64,000 nucleotides of DNA from the NCBI RefSeq assembly GCF_017355935.1, contig NZ_JAFIQT010000001.1:806001-870000 (forward strand). Direction: 5' to 3'. This document shows positions 8,760-17,484 of the stretch, piece after piece. The notes under the pieces were generated by a model that was not told where the DNA came from, did no database searches, and saw only the letters and a program-made list of their open reading frames with translations. The stretch comes from Telluribacter humicola (GTDB lineage: Bacteria > Bacteroidota > Bacteroidia > Cytophagales > Spirosomataceae). The position numbers and the translations under genes are program-made. How positions within the stretch are numbered: position 1 is the stretch's first letter; each line of letters begins with the position of its first letter.

Positions 8760-10490
8760 TTACCAGAACATGGTGTAGCTGGTAGAACCATTCACCGGTA
8801 GCAGCAACTCCTGCTGCCCACCCGACGTACGAAGTACCGCTTTGGATCGCTTGTCCAGACGCACGTAGTAGTGGTTATCTATTTTATAGAGACCTTTTTC
8901 GACCATCTCTATTTGCTTACCGGCACCAGCCAGTGTATACAGGGTACCTCCATTGGGCGTGCCGTCTACATTAATGGTACGTACCAGTCCGTCAGTACCG
9001 GGTACTAGGTAGTCATTTACGGTAGCCGAGCCTGCGGCATATCGCATCATCGGGAAGCCTTGGGCATCCAGTCGGTAGCCCAGGAAGTTGATATCTGCTG
9101 AGTCGGGCCAGGCCGTATTATCTTTCTTCAGAATGGCGATGCTGCTTTTGCCCGATACGGGTACAGTGAGTCCGGCGGTAAAGAGTAGCTGGGGTTCACC
9201 CCGCTCGTACCACATCTCGGTCACATTGGCAAACTGGCCACGCCAGGCCTGCAGCAGGGCACCGCGGTTAAGGTCCATGGTGTAGTGCCAGCCGGCCGGG
9301 CTTCCTACCGATACACAGTGAGTACGCTTGTACTTCTCATCTTCGAGTTGAACGAATGAGCGAATCATCTCGGGACGTCCCTCGGCGGCTACGCCCATGT
9401 ATGGCTTAGGCGCCGGTACCGGTAGTGACGAAAGGGGATGCAGGTCATAGGGACGTACACCGGCTGTTTCGACGCGCAGACCCAGAGCGGCCGGGCGCCA
9501 GGGGAAGCGGGAGTAATGTAGCCGGAACTTGTGTGCGCCTTTGTTGAGCTGGATCGAGCCTGAGTGCAGATCCTGCGAAGTACTCTCACCCGGTGCAATT
9601 ACCTGCTTGCCATCAATGTCCAGCGTCAGGATCGGACCGGTATAGGCTACCGTAAATATATAGATCCCCGATTCCTCCACGTTCATTTCACCCTCATATA
9701 TAGCATGAAACTCACGCATACCTGTGCCGATCTCCTGGGTCAGGGTATTGGTTTTTTCTTCGCGTACTACTTTTACCGGCTTAGGGTTATTCCACGAATC
9801 GTTGTACAGCTTGTACGACATATTCTGCAGAGCCAGGGGCTTACGATCACCCAGAAGCTGGTACCCGATGTTACGGAAGGCTATGGTGCCCTTGGTTACT
9901 TCCAGGCCAAGCGCCTGCGGCTCAGCGATGGATTTGGATAGAGGTAGGTACACACTCTGCTGTACTGTCACTCCGTTCAGGGCTAAATTGTTCAGCAAAG
10001 CAGAGCCGGCCTGAGTAGGTACAGAGGCGTCGTAGGCTAGTTCCAGCGTTTGCCACAGACCCGGTGCCTTGGCGGCATTCTGGGCAGGAAACTGGCTGAT
10101 AAAGCCGGACGACTGGGCATTAGGAGTAGGCTGTTGGCGGCTGTCAGCCAGGCGTACCCGCTGGCCACCCGGAAGGTGTACATAACCCTCCGCACCCGGC
10201 GAAAGCATAAACTCCAGTCGTAGCTGCAGGTCCTGGGCTTTGACCTGCGTAGTAAGTGGCGAACCGGGGGTTCCTACCAGTACACCACTACCGGACTGAG
10301 TTTTGACAGACGAAGCATTGTCAGGATGAATAGTTACCCCTCCTTTGACCGACCAGTTAGATCCCGTTTGTCCAAAAGCACTAAGATCTTTCAGAGAAAT
10401 GGCGGTGTAGTTGCCTTGTTCTGACTGCGCTGAAACGAACAGGGGGCACGTAAGCAGCAGCAGATAAATAATTCTGGTTAAAGAACGCAT
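8760..10490 (-). CDS. Secreted DUF1080-like (3-keto-disaccharide hydrolase) + PA14 protein
   Basis: A 576-residue exported protein with a clear signal peptide (IIYLLLLTCPLFVSAQ). Residues about 28-215 look like the DUF1080/3-keto-disaccharide hydrolase sandwich fold ('LKDLSAFG', 'LRLEFML', 'PGLWQTLELAYDA', 'IAFRNIGYQLL'). Residues about 222-345 look like a PA14 carbohydrate-binding domain ('GIYIFTVAYTGPILTLDIDG', 'GAHKFRLHYSR'). The C-terminal 220 residues are unassigned. It lies 49 bp upstream of the copper-domain gene on the same strand, so they are probably one transcript. The DUF1080 assignment is by resemblance, without a search. Confidence 0.7.
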   Translation of the reverse strand: MRSLTRIIYLLLLTCPLFVSAQSEQGNYTAISLKDLSAFGQTGSNWSVKGGVTIHPDNASSVKTQSGSGVLVGTPGSPLTTQVKAQDLQLRLEFMLSPGAEGYVHLPGGQRVRLADSRQQPTPNAQSSGFISQFPAQNAAKAPGLWQTLELAYDASVPTQAGSALLNNLALNGVTVQQSVYLPLSKSIAEPQALGLEVTKGTIAFRNIGYQLLGDRKPLALQNMSYKLYNDSWNNPKPVKVVREEKTNTLTQEIGTGMREFHAIYEGEMNVEESGIYIFTVAYTGPILTLDIDGKQVIAPGESTSQDLHSGSIQLNKGAHKFRLHYSRFPWRPAALGLRVETAGVRPYDLHPLSSLPVPAPKPYMGVAAEGRPEMIRSFVQLEDEKYKRTHCVSVGSPAGWHYTMDLNRGALLQAWRGQFANVTEMWYERGEPQLLFTAGLTVPVSGKSSIAILKKDNTAWPDSADINFLGYRLDAQGFPMMRYAAGSATVNDYLVPGTDGLVRTINVDGTPNGGTLYTLAGAGKQIEMVEKGLYKIDNHYYVRLDKRSKAVLRTSGGQQELLLPVNGSTSYTMFW

Positions 10491-10525
10491 TTGTAAATAA
10501 GTGTACAGTTTACATTTAAATGCAA

Positions 10526-10573
10526 GTTAGCAATAATCCCTGACTGATATATCAGTCAGGGATTATTGCTAAC
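10526..10573. repeat. Perfect 48-bp palindrome
   Basis: A 23-bp arm at 10526-10548, a central AT at 10549-10550 and the exact reverse complement at 10551-10573 make the whole 48 bases self-complementary. It sits 22 bp past the NIPSNAP stop and 35 bp before the start of the PA14 gene, both on the minus strand. It has no T-run, so it may be a weak terminator, an mRNA-end stabiliser or a protein-binding site. Confidence 0.7.
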
Positions 10574-10595
10574 GAAAACAGAATAAGTTAAGTAT

Positions 10596-11363
10596 CTACC
10601 GGATTGTAGAGAAGTCGGCAGGTTTCATGTATACCGATTCTACCTTTTCGGTTAGCTTGCCGTTGCGCTCCGAGTTATCGCGGGCTTTAACCCAGGTGTG
10701 GTCGTTACGGAAGTTGTCAAACGCTTTTTTACCGGCCTCTTCACTAGGGTGCGCCAGGATATAAATCAGGGTATTCTCCTTATCTTGAGGTATCCAGTAC
10801 CCTATGTTGGTCATGCCGTGCTTGTTAAACAGCTTCACCGTATGATCACGGAAACGAGCCAGCAGATCATCCATTTTGCCGGGGTTGGCTGTGTAGGTAC
10901 GCAGCTCAAATACCCGCCCCTTCGGATCTACTGAATTGATGTTGATAGCAGGCGAGAAGTCAGCTGTTTTCATGAATATCTGATCTACCTTCTTCACGAT
11001 CTTCCCGTCTTTCTCGGACTCACTCGCTACTCGCTTCCACTCGGGATCAGAGCCGAAGGCTTTCCAGGAGGCATTGCGGGCTTCCATGTTAGGGTACGAA
11101 AGGATATAGATCAGTTTGTTGTCTGTGTTATCAATGGGTACCCAGTAACCGGCGTTGGTCATACCGTGCTTTTCAAAAATTTTGGTAGTGTGGTTGCGGA
11201 AGCGGTTAAGCAGGGCATCCAGGCGACCAGGCTCGCAGTAGTAGACACGCATCTCGTACAGGCGCGAATCATCATTTTTGGCTGTGGTCTGGGCGGATGA
11301 CGGGGTAACGGTAACAGCCAATAAGCACAGGATTGGCAGTAGTAAAGAAGTAAGGACTTTCAT
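10596..11363 (-). CDS. Exported protein with two NIPSNAP domains
   Basis: A 255-residue protein with a signal peptide (LLLPILCLLAVTVTPSSAQ) and two NIPSNAP-type dimeric alpha/beta domains at about residues 32-130 and 155-252. The repeats are plainly homologous: 'YEMRVYYCEPGRLDALLNRF' and 'FELRTYTANPGKMDDLLARF', each followed by a 'KHGMTN.GYW' block. The molecular function of NIPSNAP domains is unsettled. It lies upstream of the PA14/copper-domain genes on the same strand, with a palindrome between, so it may share their role. Confidence 0.8.
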   Translation of the reverse strand: MKVLTSLLLPILCLLAVTVTPSSAQTTAKNDDSRLYEMRVYYCEPGRLDALLNRFRNHTTKIFEKHGMTNAGYWVPIDNTDNKLIYILSYPNMEARNASWKAFGSDPEWKRVASESEKDGKIVKKVDQIFMKTADFSPAININSVDPKGRVFELRTYTANPGKMDDLLARFRDHTVKLFNKHGMTNIGYWIPQDKENTLIYILAHPSEEAGKKAFDNFRNDHTWVKARDNSERNGKLTEKVESVYMKPADFSTIR

Positions 11364-11878
11364 AAAAGTGATGGAATAGTTGTAATGGGATTTGCTGTAA
11401 AAAGTTTCTCAGGATTAGTCTGTGAACGACTGGTAGCGGGTTGGCTCCGTGCTCACCTACAAAGAAACGGCACAAGTAGATTTTCTACTCATAAAAACCC
11501 ATCAGACAAATCCAGTTTTTTGTAGAAAGGGAAGATGACCGTGTATCAGTACGGGCATTGGCTAGTCAAGTCTGTCAACTCTAGTTACTTAGACGCACCT
11601 GTCACTGCGGTTCATCCTCAGTTTTGGAGTATTCATACCGAATTCCTGCCGCCTGAGCTATTTTAAATTCATATTTTGTAATATACGTAGTTGTTTTGAG
11701 GTGATGAAATTGTGGTTTTTTTATAATAAATATTGATAAAGTATTGAAATGAAGCCGTTTGAAAAATAGTTGGAGTAGCTGAAACATTTTGTACTTTTTT
11801 GTCGTACTATTTGTAAAATGGTTCCAATGTGAACGAGTAATTTTGATCCCTTTGCTCATCTTCAAAAACATAAAGCCC
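11364..11878. other. Divergent intergenic region, NIPSNAP gene and ACP gene
   Basis: About 515 bp with no gene I can support. The right half (from 11640) is AT-rich and should hold the ACP promoter; a near-consensus box TACTATTTG lies at 11805-11813, 66 bp before the ACP start. A small hairpin (AGTAGA-TTT-TCTACT) lies near 11475. Open frames crossing this region look like chance frames. Confidence 0.4.
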
Positions 11879-12112
11879 ATGAAACAACGCATTATTACTA
11901 TCCTGAAAAATTTTGGTGTTGAAGAATCTGCCATCACCGAAGACGCACACTTTATCAAAGACTTGGGGTTTGACAGCCTGGATACTGTAGATCTGATGAT
12001 GCAACTGGAGCAGGAGTTTGTAATAAGTATCCCTGACGAGGATTATGCCAAGATTACGAACATCCGCAGCCTGATGTCGTATCTGGAAGAGCAACAAGCC
12101 GTCACTGTATAA
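11879..12112 (+). CDS. Acyl carrier protein
   Basis: A 77-residue acyl carrier protein from the ATG at 11879; the open frame runs further upstream but the extra part is unlike the family. The 4'-phosphopantetheine attachment site is S33 in GFDSLDTVDLMMQLE, followed by helix III with 'IPDEDYAKITNIRSLMSYL'. It carries fatty-acyl or other acyl chains in the cytosol. No fabF or other synthase gene lies beside it, so it may be a second, specialised ACP and not the main acpP. Confidence 0.9.
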   Translation: MKQRIITILKNFGVEESAITEDAHFIKDLGFDSLDTVDLMMQLEQEFVISIPDEDYAKITNIRSLMSYLEEQQAVTV

Positions 12113-12158
12113 ATAATGGTACCGGGGATACAGAAGGGTACGACTTGAGTCGCTACCC

Positions 12159-12620
12159 TTATTTTTTGCCCCTTTGGGCCGGAGCCGCGGCTATAACGGC
12201 TATTTCGATACTGGCGCCAGCCGGTAGGGCGGCAACCCCAACAGTAGTACGGGCTGGGTACTGACCCGTAAAGTACCGGCCATAGATCTCGTTGACTTTA
12301 CCGAACTGCGCAATATCCTTAATATAGATAGTCGTATTGACTATGTGCGTCAGGTCAAGCCCGGCGGTAGTCAACAGCGTCTTGATATTCTCCATGATCT
12401 GAACAGCCTCTGCCTCTACGCCTCCTTCTACCAGTTTTTTTGTTTCGGGATTGAGTCCAATCTGCCCCGCCAGAAACAGCATACCGTTGGCTTCTATCCC
12501 CTGACTGTAGGGACCTATCGGAACGGGAGCTTTGTCTGTCTGGATTATTTTATGCTGAGCCAGTACATGGCCTGATACTATAAGAAGACCCATTACCGCC
12601 GGAAGTACTATTTTTTTCAT
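12159..12620 (-). CDS. Exported RidA/YjgF-family protein
   Basis: A 153-residue RidA-family protein. The fold signature is clear: 'APVPIGPYSQGIEANGMLFLAGQIG', read in pieces as PIGPYSQG and LAGQIG, then 'YPARTTVGVAALPAGASIEI' with the conserved Arg of the active site. RidA enzymes hydrolyse reactive enamine/imine intermediates from PLP enzymes. Unlike cytosolic RidA it starts with a signal peptide (KKIVLPAVMGLLIVSGHVLAQ), so it should act in the periplasm. It stands alone between the ACP and gcvT. Confidence 0.85.
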   Translation of the reverse strand: MKKIVLPAVMGLLIVSGHVLAQHKIIQTDKAPVPIGPYSQGIEANGMLFLAGQIGLNPETKKLVEGGVEAEAVQIMENIKTLLTTAGLDLTHIVNTTIYIKDIAQFGKVNEIYGRYFTGQYPARTTVGVAALPAGASIEIAVIAAAPAQRGKK

Positions 12621-12750
12621 ACGAGTGATGAGAGGACTAGTTTAGGATAAATGTACGAAAGCAAGATAGTGACTTTTTTAGAAACAACTATTTCTGGCCT
12701 TAGTAGCTGAATTGTCTGCATATAACTGCCGGTCTTTTACAGGCATTTCC

Positions 12751-12758
12751 TACTTTTG
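12751..12758 (+). promoter_or_regulatory. Bacteroidota -7 box upstream of gcvT
   Basis: TACTTTTG matches the Bacteroidota sigma-70 consensus TAnnTTTG exactly and lies 23 bp before the gcvT ATG. The upstream -33 element is not distinct. Confidence 0.55.
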
Positions 12759-12781
12759 CACTCGCAATAAATTACAATTTG

Positions 12782-13861
12782 ATGAAAACAATCCCACTTC
12801 ACGACTTACACGTTCAACTAGGAGCCAAAATGGTACCTTTTGCGGGTTTTGTAATGCCCGTTCGCTATACATCGGACCTGGACGAGCACCATGCCGTCCG
12901 TAACAGTGTAGGCGTGTTTGACGTATCCCACATGGGTGAGTTTGTGCTGCGCGGTCCCCAGGCACTGGATCTGATCCAGAAGGTATCAGCCAACGATGCA
13001 TCGGTACTCTATGACGGTAAGGTACAGTACAGCTATCTGCCCAACGCGGACGGTGGAGTGGTGGATGACCTGCTCGTGTACCGCCACCATGCGGATGAGT
13101 ACATGCTAGTGGTGAATGCTTCGAACATAGAGAAAGACTGGGACTGGATCATGAGCCACAATACCGAAGGGGTAGAGATGGAGAATATCTCAGACCAGAT
13201 GTGTCTGTTTGCGGTGCAGGGGCCTAAGGCTATCGCTACGCTTCAGAAGCTGACCGAGATAGACGTAGCAGCCATGGAGTACTATACCTTCCAGACTGGT
13301 TCATTGGGCGGTATTGAGGGAGTGATCCTGTCGGCAACGGGCTATACCGGAGCGGGTGGATTTGAAGTATATGTAGAGAAAGAGAAGGCTCAGGTGATAT
13401 GGGAGGCCATTTTTGAAGCCGGTGCTGAATTCGGGATCAAGCCCATCGGTTTGGGAGCCCGGGATACGCTGCGCCTCGAAAAAGGTTTTTGTCTGTACGG
13501 CAATGATATAAGCGATACCACATCACCCCTCGAAGCCGGACTGGGCTGGGTGACCAAGTTTACCAAGCCATTTATCAACTCTGATGCTCTTAAAGTACAA
13601 AAGGAGCAGGGAATAGCCCGTAAACTGGTAGGTTTTGAGATGATAGATCGTGGTATCCCCCGCAGCCACTACGAACTATGTGATGCCGGAGGTAACGTCA
13701 TTGGTGAAGTCACGTCGGGTACCCAGTCGCCTACGCTTCAGAAAGGGATCGGCATGGGCTATGTGCAGAAGGAGTACAGCCAGCCCGGTGCTGAGCTATT
13801 CGTAAAGGTGCGTGAGCGCCTCCTGAAAGCGCAGGTCATAAAACTACCTTTTGTAAAGTAG
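12782..13861 (+). CDS. gcvT: Aminomethyltransferase (glycine cleavage T protein)
   Basis: A 359-residue T protein from the ATG at 12782 (an overlapping TTG precedes it). It transfers the methylene group from the aminomethyl-lipoyl H protein to tetrahydrofolate, releasing ammonia. Typical parts are seen: '[19 protein letters not shown]', '[11 protein letters not shown]', '[13 protein letters not shown]', '[13 protein letters not shown]' and the C-terminal barrel '[12 protein letters not shown]'. gcvH and gcvP are not in the window, as is common in Bacteroidota where gcv genes are scattered. A TAnnTTTG box precedes it. Confidence 0.95.
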   Translation: MKTIPLHDLHVQLGAKMVPFAGFVMPVRYTSDLDEHHAVRNSVGVFDVSHMGEFVLRGPQALDLIQKVSANDASVLYDGKVQYSYLPNADGGVVDDLLVYRHHADEYMLVVNASNIEKDWDWIMSHNTEGVEMENISDQMCLFAVQGPKAIATLQKLTEIDVAAMEYYTFQTGSLGGIEGVILSATGYTGAGGFEVYVEKEKAQVIWEAIFEAGAEFGIKPIGLGARDTLRLEKGFCLYGNDISDTTSPLEAGLGWVTKFTKPFINSDALKVQKEQGIARKLVGFEMIDRGIPRSHYELCDAGGNVIGEVTSGTQSPTLQKGIGMGYVQKEYSQPGAELFVKVRERLLKAQVIKLPFVK

Positions 13862-14024
13862 CGCTTAGCTATTAGCAAGTTGGTTGTTAGGGATTAGCTT
13901 ACGGTACTCACTAACAACGATATGGTATTATTGTATATATTAATTCAGATATAAGATAAAAGTAAACGGCCTGTAATCCAGAGCAAGTAGCTATGCCTAC
14001 TTGACACGTAGGGCCCCCATCCTC

Positions 14025-14735
14025 ATGAAACAACTTGATGTTTGCCTGACACCTGACTTGCTGCACCTTCATAAGTTAGATAATTGTATTGTCGTAGTGG
14101 CTGATATATTCAGGGCTACCTCCTGCATGGTAACCGGCCTGGCCTACGGTGTAAAAAGTATTACGCCGGTGGCTACTATTGAAGAGTGTAAGCTACTGCA
14201 GGAGAAAGGCTACATAGCCGCCGCGGAGCGCAATGCGCAGATGGTAGAAGGTTTTGATCTGGGTAACTCACCGTTCAGCTTCATGAATGAGCGGTTTATC
14301 GGAGCCAACATAGCCATGACTACCACCAACGGTACGCTGTCTATTGCCAAAGCCAGACCACTTGCGGTTAAGATCCTGGTGGGAGCATTCCTGAACCTGG
14401 GATCACTGGCTAACCAGCTTCGTTCCGAGCCTTATGATGTACTGGTACTATGTGCCGGCTGGAAAGGACGCCCTAATCTGGAAGATACACTGTTTGCCGG
14501 CGCTCTGGCTGATGCCCTCAAAAATGAATATATGCTCTTGGAAGATAGTACTATCATGGCTCAGCGGATGTACCAGCAGGGGAAAGATAATCTGCTGTCT
14601 TATGTAGCTAACTCCTCGCACGTGCGGCGGTTGCAGCGGCTGGGTATACAGAAAGATATCTCCTATTCACTGCAGACGGACTTGTACGATGTGGTACCGG
14701 TACTGAGAGGAAACTCGCTGGTAGCGATGAACTAA
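14025..14735 (+). CDS. comB: 2-phosphosulfolactate phosphatase family protein
   Basis: A 236-residue ComB-family protein from the ATG at 14025; an in-frame TTG lies 24 bases upstream. Conserved blocks: 'VVVADIFRATSC', 'AERNAQMVEGFDLGNSPF', 'AMTTTNGTLSI', 'LCAGWKGRPNLEDTLFAG'. The founding member dephosphorylates 2-phosphosulfolactate in coenzyme M synthesis; in bacteria without that pathway the substrate is uncertain (sulfolactate or another acid phosphate). No other sulfolactate genes lie near. Confidence 0.85.
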   Translation: MKQLDVCLTPDLLHLHKLDNCIVVVADIFRATSCMVTGLAYGVKSITPVATIEECKLLQEKGYIAAAERNAQMVEGFDLGNSPFSFMNERFIGANIAMTTTNGTLSIAKARPLAVKILVGAFLNLGSLANQLRSEPYDVLVLCAGWKGRPNLEDTLFAGALADALKNEYMLLEDSTIMAQRMYQQGKDNLLSYVANSSHVRRLQRLGIQKDISYSLQTDLYDVVPVLRGNSLVAMN

Positions 14736-14836
14736 GAGAGCTGCGGTATCCATCCAGCATAAATAAGGTAGTAAGAGTTGAAAGGTTGTCGCCTTTTATT
14801 CGTTTCAGTGGTTAGTGTTTGTTGTTACCTGGTGTT

Positions 14837-16777
14837 ATGTCAAAAGCTTTTACAAAGGTTATTGTAGGAATATTATTCAGTATGGCTCTGCGGGTACAGG
14901 CACAGGAAGTGCCTACTACCCCTCAGTCCGATACTACGCTTTCCCGAACTCCCGGCCGTAACGTAGTTACGCCACTCAATACGAACTCACTCCCCATACT
15001 GAACGATACGGTAGTACCTCAGGGACGGAATGTAGTAACGCCGATCCTCTCCAACGGGCTGCCCATACTCGACCCGGATTCTACCCGAGCTACTACTACT
15101 CAGGGGGATAGTACCCAGAGTGCAGCTCGTATCCTGACGGGGGACGTGTCGTACCTGTCCGTTTGTGCGGGTAGTACTATACAGGTACCGTTCACGCCTT
15201 CCGGTACTTTTAATGCGGATAACTCTTTTCTGGTGCAGCTCATTGACGCCAGTAATAACTTTATAGTCATATCGACTCCTGCCAAGTCGGGGACCCTAAG
15301 TGCGGTCATACCGGCCGATAAGAAGGGCGGGCATCAGTATCGCCTGCGGGTGGTTTCAACCAGTCCGGCCATGCTGGGCAACGAAGTACCTATCCGTATT
15401 CTCCCGACACCTACGGCCCGACTCGAAACGGCCGATGGATCTATGTCATCGCGTATTATGCCCGGACAGGAAGCCCATCTGCGGGTCAATCTGACGGGAA
15501 CCGGCCCCTGGTCATTCAGGGTATCGGACGGAACGGTAGTGCGTGAGACGCTAAGCAATCCTTACTATTTCTCCATCAAGCCTGAGCAGGTCCAGGCGTA
15601 CCGGTTAACGGGCGTAGCCAATGTCTGCGGCAGTGGTACCGTCAATGGGGAGGTAATCGTGAACGTAGATCCTAACCCGGAGCCACGGCTCGCGCTGAAA
15701 GATGCCGAAAAAGGATTCCGTGTATGTTCCAACACACCATTCCAGGTATCATTTAGCGCAACCGGAAAATATAAAGCTGGTAATAACTTCGTAGTGCAGA
15801 TTGCCGATGCCGATGGTGTATTCAGGAATATCTCTCAGGTTGATACCATGGGCCCTATCGTAGCCCAGTTACCGCCTGGTTTCAAGGCCGGACAGTACCG
15901 CCTGCGGGTGGCTGCGTCCGCTCCGCAGCTATTCAGTGATACGACCAGCATTTTGGTGGCTGCTCCCACGCATACTGTACTGCAGAGCGACTCCCTGTCG
16001 GTAAAAGAAGGAGAGAGCGCTGACCTGACGGTACGTTTTACTGGAGGAGGTCCCTGGTTTGTGCTGTTGTCGGATGGTACCTATGAGAACAATATTCTTA
16101 CATCACCTCATACCCTTAAGGTAAATCCTGCTAACCCTACCAACTACCAGATTACCTCAGCGGGGGGCTTGTGTGGAGTCGGAAGTTTCTCGGGTAAGGC
16201 GCATGTATTTGTGAAGGTACCTCCTTCAACCATCAGTATGGGTAGCCCTTCGCAGAGTATTATTTGTTCGGGAGGGGAAGTGGAAGTACCCTTTACGTAT
16301 ACAGGAAGATTCTACGCAGCCAATAAATTCATTGTCCAGATCGCCGACGAAAGCGGGAACTGGGTGAACCTGCCAACTACCGGAAAAGAAAGCCCGTTGA
16401 AGGTAAAGGTAACGCCTTCTTTCATGAGTGATACGATCAGTGCTCAGCGCCTGCGTATCATGGCTACGGCGCCATCAGTAGTGAGCGAGCCGCGCGAGAT
16501 CAAAGTCATTGCCCCCGATGCAGCCATTGGTGAGGTATCAGGTCGTGGGGTCATAGCAGGGGGAGGTTCTACCCGCATCCGGCTCAAGTTTAAGAACGGT
16601 TTACCGCCCTGGTCATTTACCTTATCAGATGGCACTACCGTACAGGGTACCTTCCTGAATCCGTACCTGATCACGGTATCGCCCACTGCCACTGCCGAGT
16701 TTACAATAAGCTCGTTGAAAAGTGCCTGTGGGAGTGGAACCAGTATGGGAAGTGCTCTGATTACGGTTGAGAAATAG
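14837..16777 (+). CDS. Secreted protein with three repeated Ig-like modules
   Basis: A 646-residue exported protein from the ATG at 14837 with signal peptide (VIVGILFSMALRVQAQ). A short direct repeat (GRNVVTP...LPIL) occurs twice near residues 41-80. Three modules of about 186 residues follow, starting near residues 110, 297 and 482. Each has a first half with a Cys and 'F.VQ..DA..' and a second half with 'GPW.F..SDGT', 'NPY' and a 'CG.G...G' end. Modules look like all-beta adhesion or glycan-contact folds. No T9SS sorting domain is visible at the C-terminus. I do not recognise a named family. Confidence 0.7.
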   Translation: MSKAFTKVIVGILFSMALRVQAQEVPTTPQSDTTLSRTPGRNVVTPLNTNSLPILNDTVVPQGRNVVTPILSNGLPILDPDSTRATTTQGDSTQSAARILTGDVSYLSVCAGSTIQVPFTPSGTFNADNSFLVQLIDASNNFIVISTPAKSGTLSAVIPADKKGGHQYRLRVVSTSPAMLGNEVPIRILPTPTARLETADGSMSSRIMPGQEAHLRVNLTGTGPWSFRVSDGTVVRETLSNPYYFSIKPEQVQAYRLTGVANVCGSGTVNGEVIVNVDPNPEPRLALKDAEKGFRVCSNTPFQVSFSATGKYKAGNNFVVQIADADGVFRNISQVDTMGPIVAQLPPGFKAGQYRLRVAASAPQLFSDTTSILVAAPTHTVLQSDSLSVKEGESADLTVRFTGGGPWFVLLSDGTYENNILTSPHTLKVNPANPTNYQITSAGGLCGVGSFSGKAHVFVKVPPSTISMGSPSQSIICSGGEVEVPFTYTGRFYAANKFIVQIADESGNWVNLPTTGKESPLKVKVTPSFMSDTISAQRLRIMATAPSVVSEPREIKVIAPDAAIGEVSGRGVIAGGGSTRIRLKFKNGLPPWSFTLSDGTTVQGTFLNPYLITVSPTATAEFTISSLKSACGSGTSMGSALITVEK

Positions 16778-16810
16778 GACAGGTAGAAATAGCCAAATAA
16801 ATACCTGATT

Positions 16811-16848
16811 TTGTACAACATCTGGACATTTAAGTGAGTTTGTACAAA
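16811..16848. promoter_or_regulatory. Paired TTGTACAA palindromes before a Crp/Fnr gene
   Basis: TTGTACAA at 16811-16818 and TTTGTACAAA at 16839-16848 are 29 bp apart centre to centre. The second ends two bases before the regulator's ATG. The arrangement suggests autoregulation by the encoded Crp/Fnr protein. Confidence 0.4.
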
Positions 16849-16850
16849 GT

Positions 16851-17438
16851 ATGGAACCACTAAAAGCGTACCTGTCAAGGTACATGTCGTTATCGGATGC
16901 CCAGATTGAACTGCTTGTTTCTTACCTTAAAGAAGTGAAGCTAGAGGCAGGGGATTATTTCCTTCGCGAAGGAAATGTCTGCCGGCACATTGGATTTGTG
17001 ACGGAGGGAGTTCTCCGGGTATTGCATTTTGATCGGGACGATGAAGTAACCCGTTACTTCATTTCCAATGGAAATCTGGCCGTGTTACCGGATAGCTTCC
17101 GGCACCAGGCTCCGGCTACTGAAAATATACAGGCTGTTACGGATACTCATATCTGGATCCTTAAGTACGAGGATATGGTAAGTTTATTTGGAGAGATTCC
17201 GGCCTGGGGGCGCCTGGTCCAAAGGCTGGTAGAGGAGGTGCAGAGGCAGCGGGCGCTGGGGCGTGTGCTGGCCAGCCAGAATGTGCAGACTCGCCTGAAT
17301 AACTTTGATGAGGAATATCCTGGGCTGATAGATGTAATACCTGAAAAGATCCTGGCCTCGTACCTCCGGATGAGCCCGCTGGAATTAAAGAAAAGCAGAC
17401 AGAGTATGATCGGCAATCAGCCATCCAATACGGTCTGA
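16851..17438 (+). CDS. Crp/Fnr-family transcriptional regulator
   Basis: A 195-residue regulator. Residues about 20-115 form the cyclic-nucleotide-binding-like beta roll ('AGDYFLREGNVCRHIGFVTE', 'GVLRVLHFDRDDEVTRYF'), then a dimer helix and a short C-terminal helix-turn-helix ('PEKILASYLRMSPLELKKSR'). The Arg/Glu pair of true cAMP binders is not evident, so the signal is unknown. This layout is common in Bacteroidota. Two TTGTACAA palindromes lie directly upstream. Confidence 0.85.
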   Translation: MEPLKAYLSRYMSLSDAQIELLVSYLKEVKLEAGDYFLREGNVCRHIGFVTEGVLRVLHFDRDDEVTRYFISNGNLAVLPDSFRHQAPATENIQAVTDTHIWILKYEDMVSLFGEIPAWGRLVQRLVEEVQRQRALGRVLASQNVQTRLNNFDEEYPGLIDVIPEKILASYLRMSPLELKKSRQSMIGNQPSNTV

Positions 17439-17484
17439 TGGATCATGTCTCTGGCTGACCCAAAGTACTTTCTTACTATAACGC

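Noticed and set aside
11602-11958. 118-codon minus-strand frame opposite the ACP gene start
   Set aside because: It overlaps the real ACP gene on the other strand and lies in AT-rich DNA; composition is unlike a protein.
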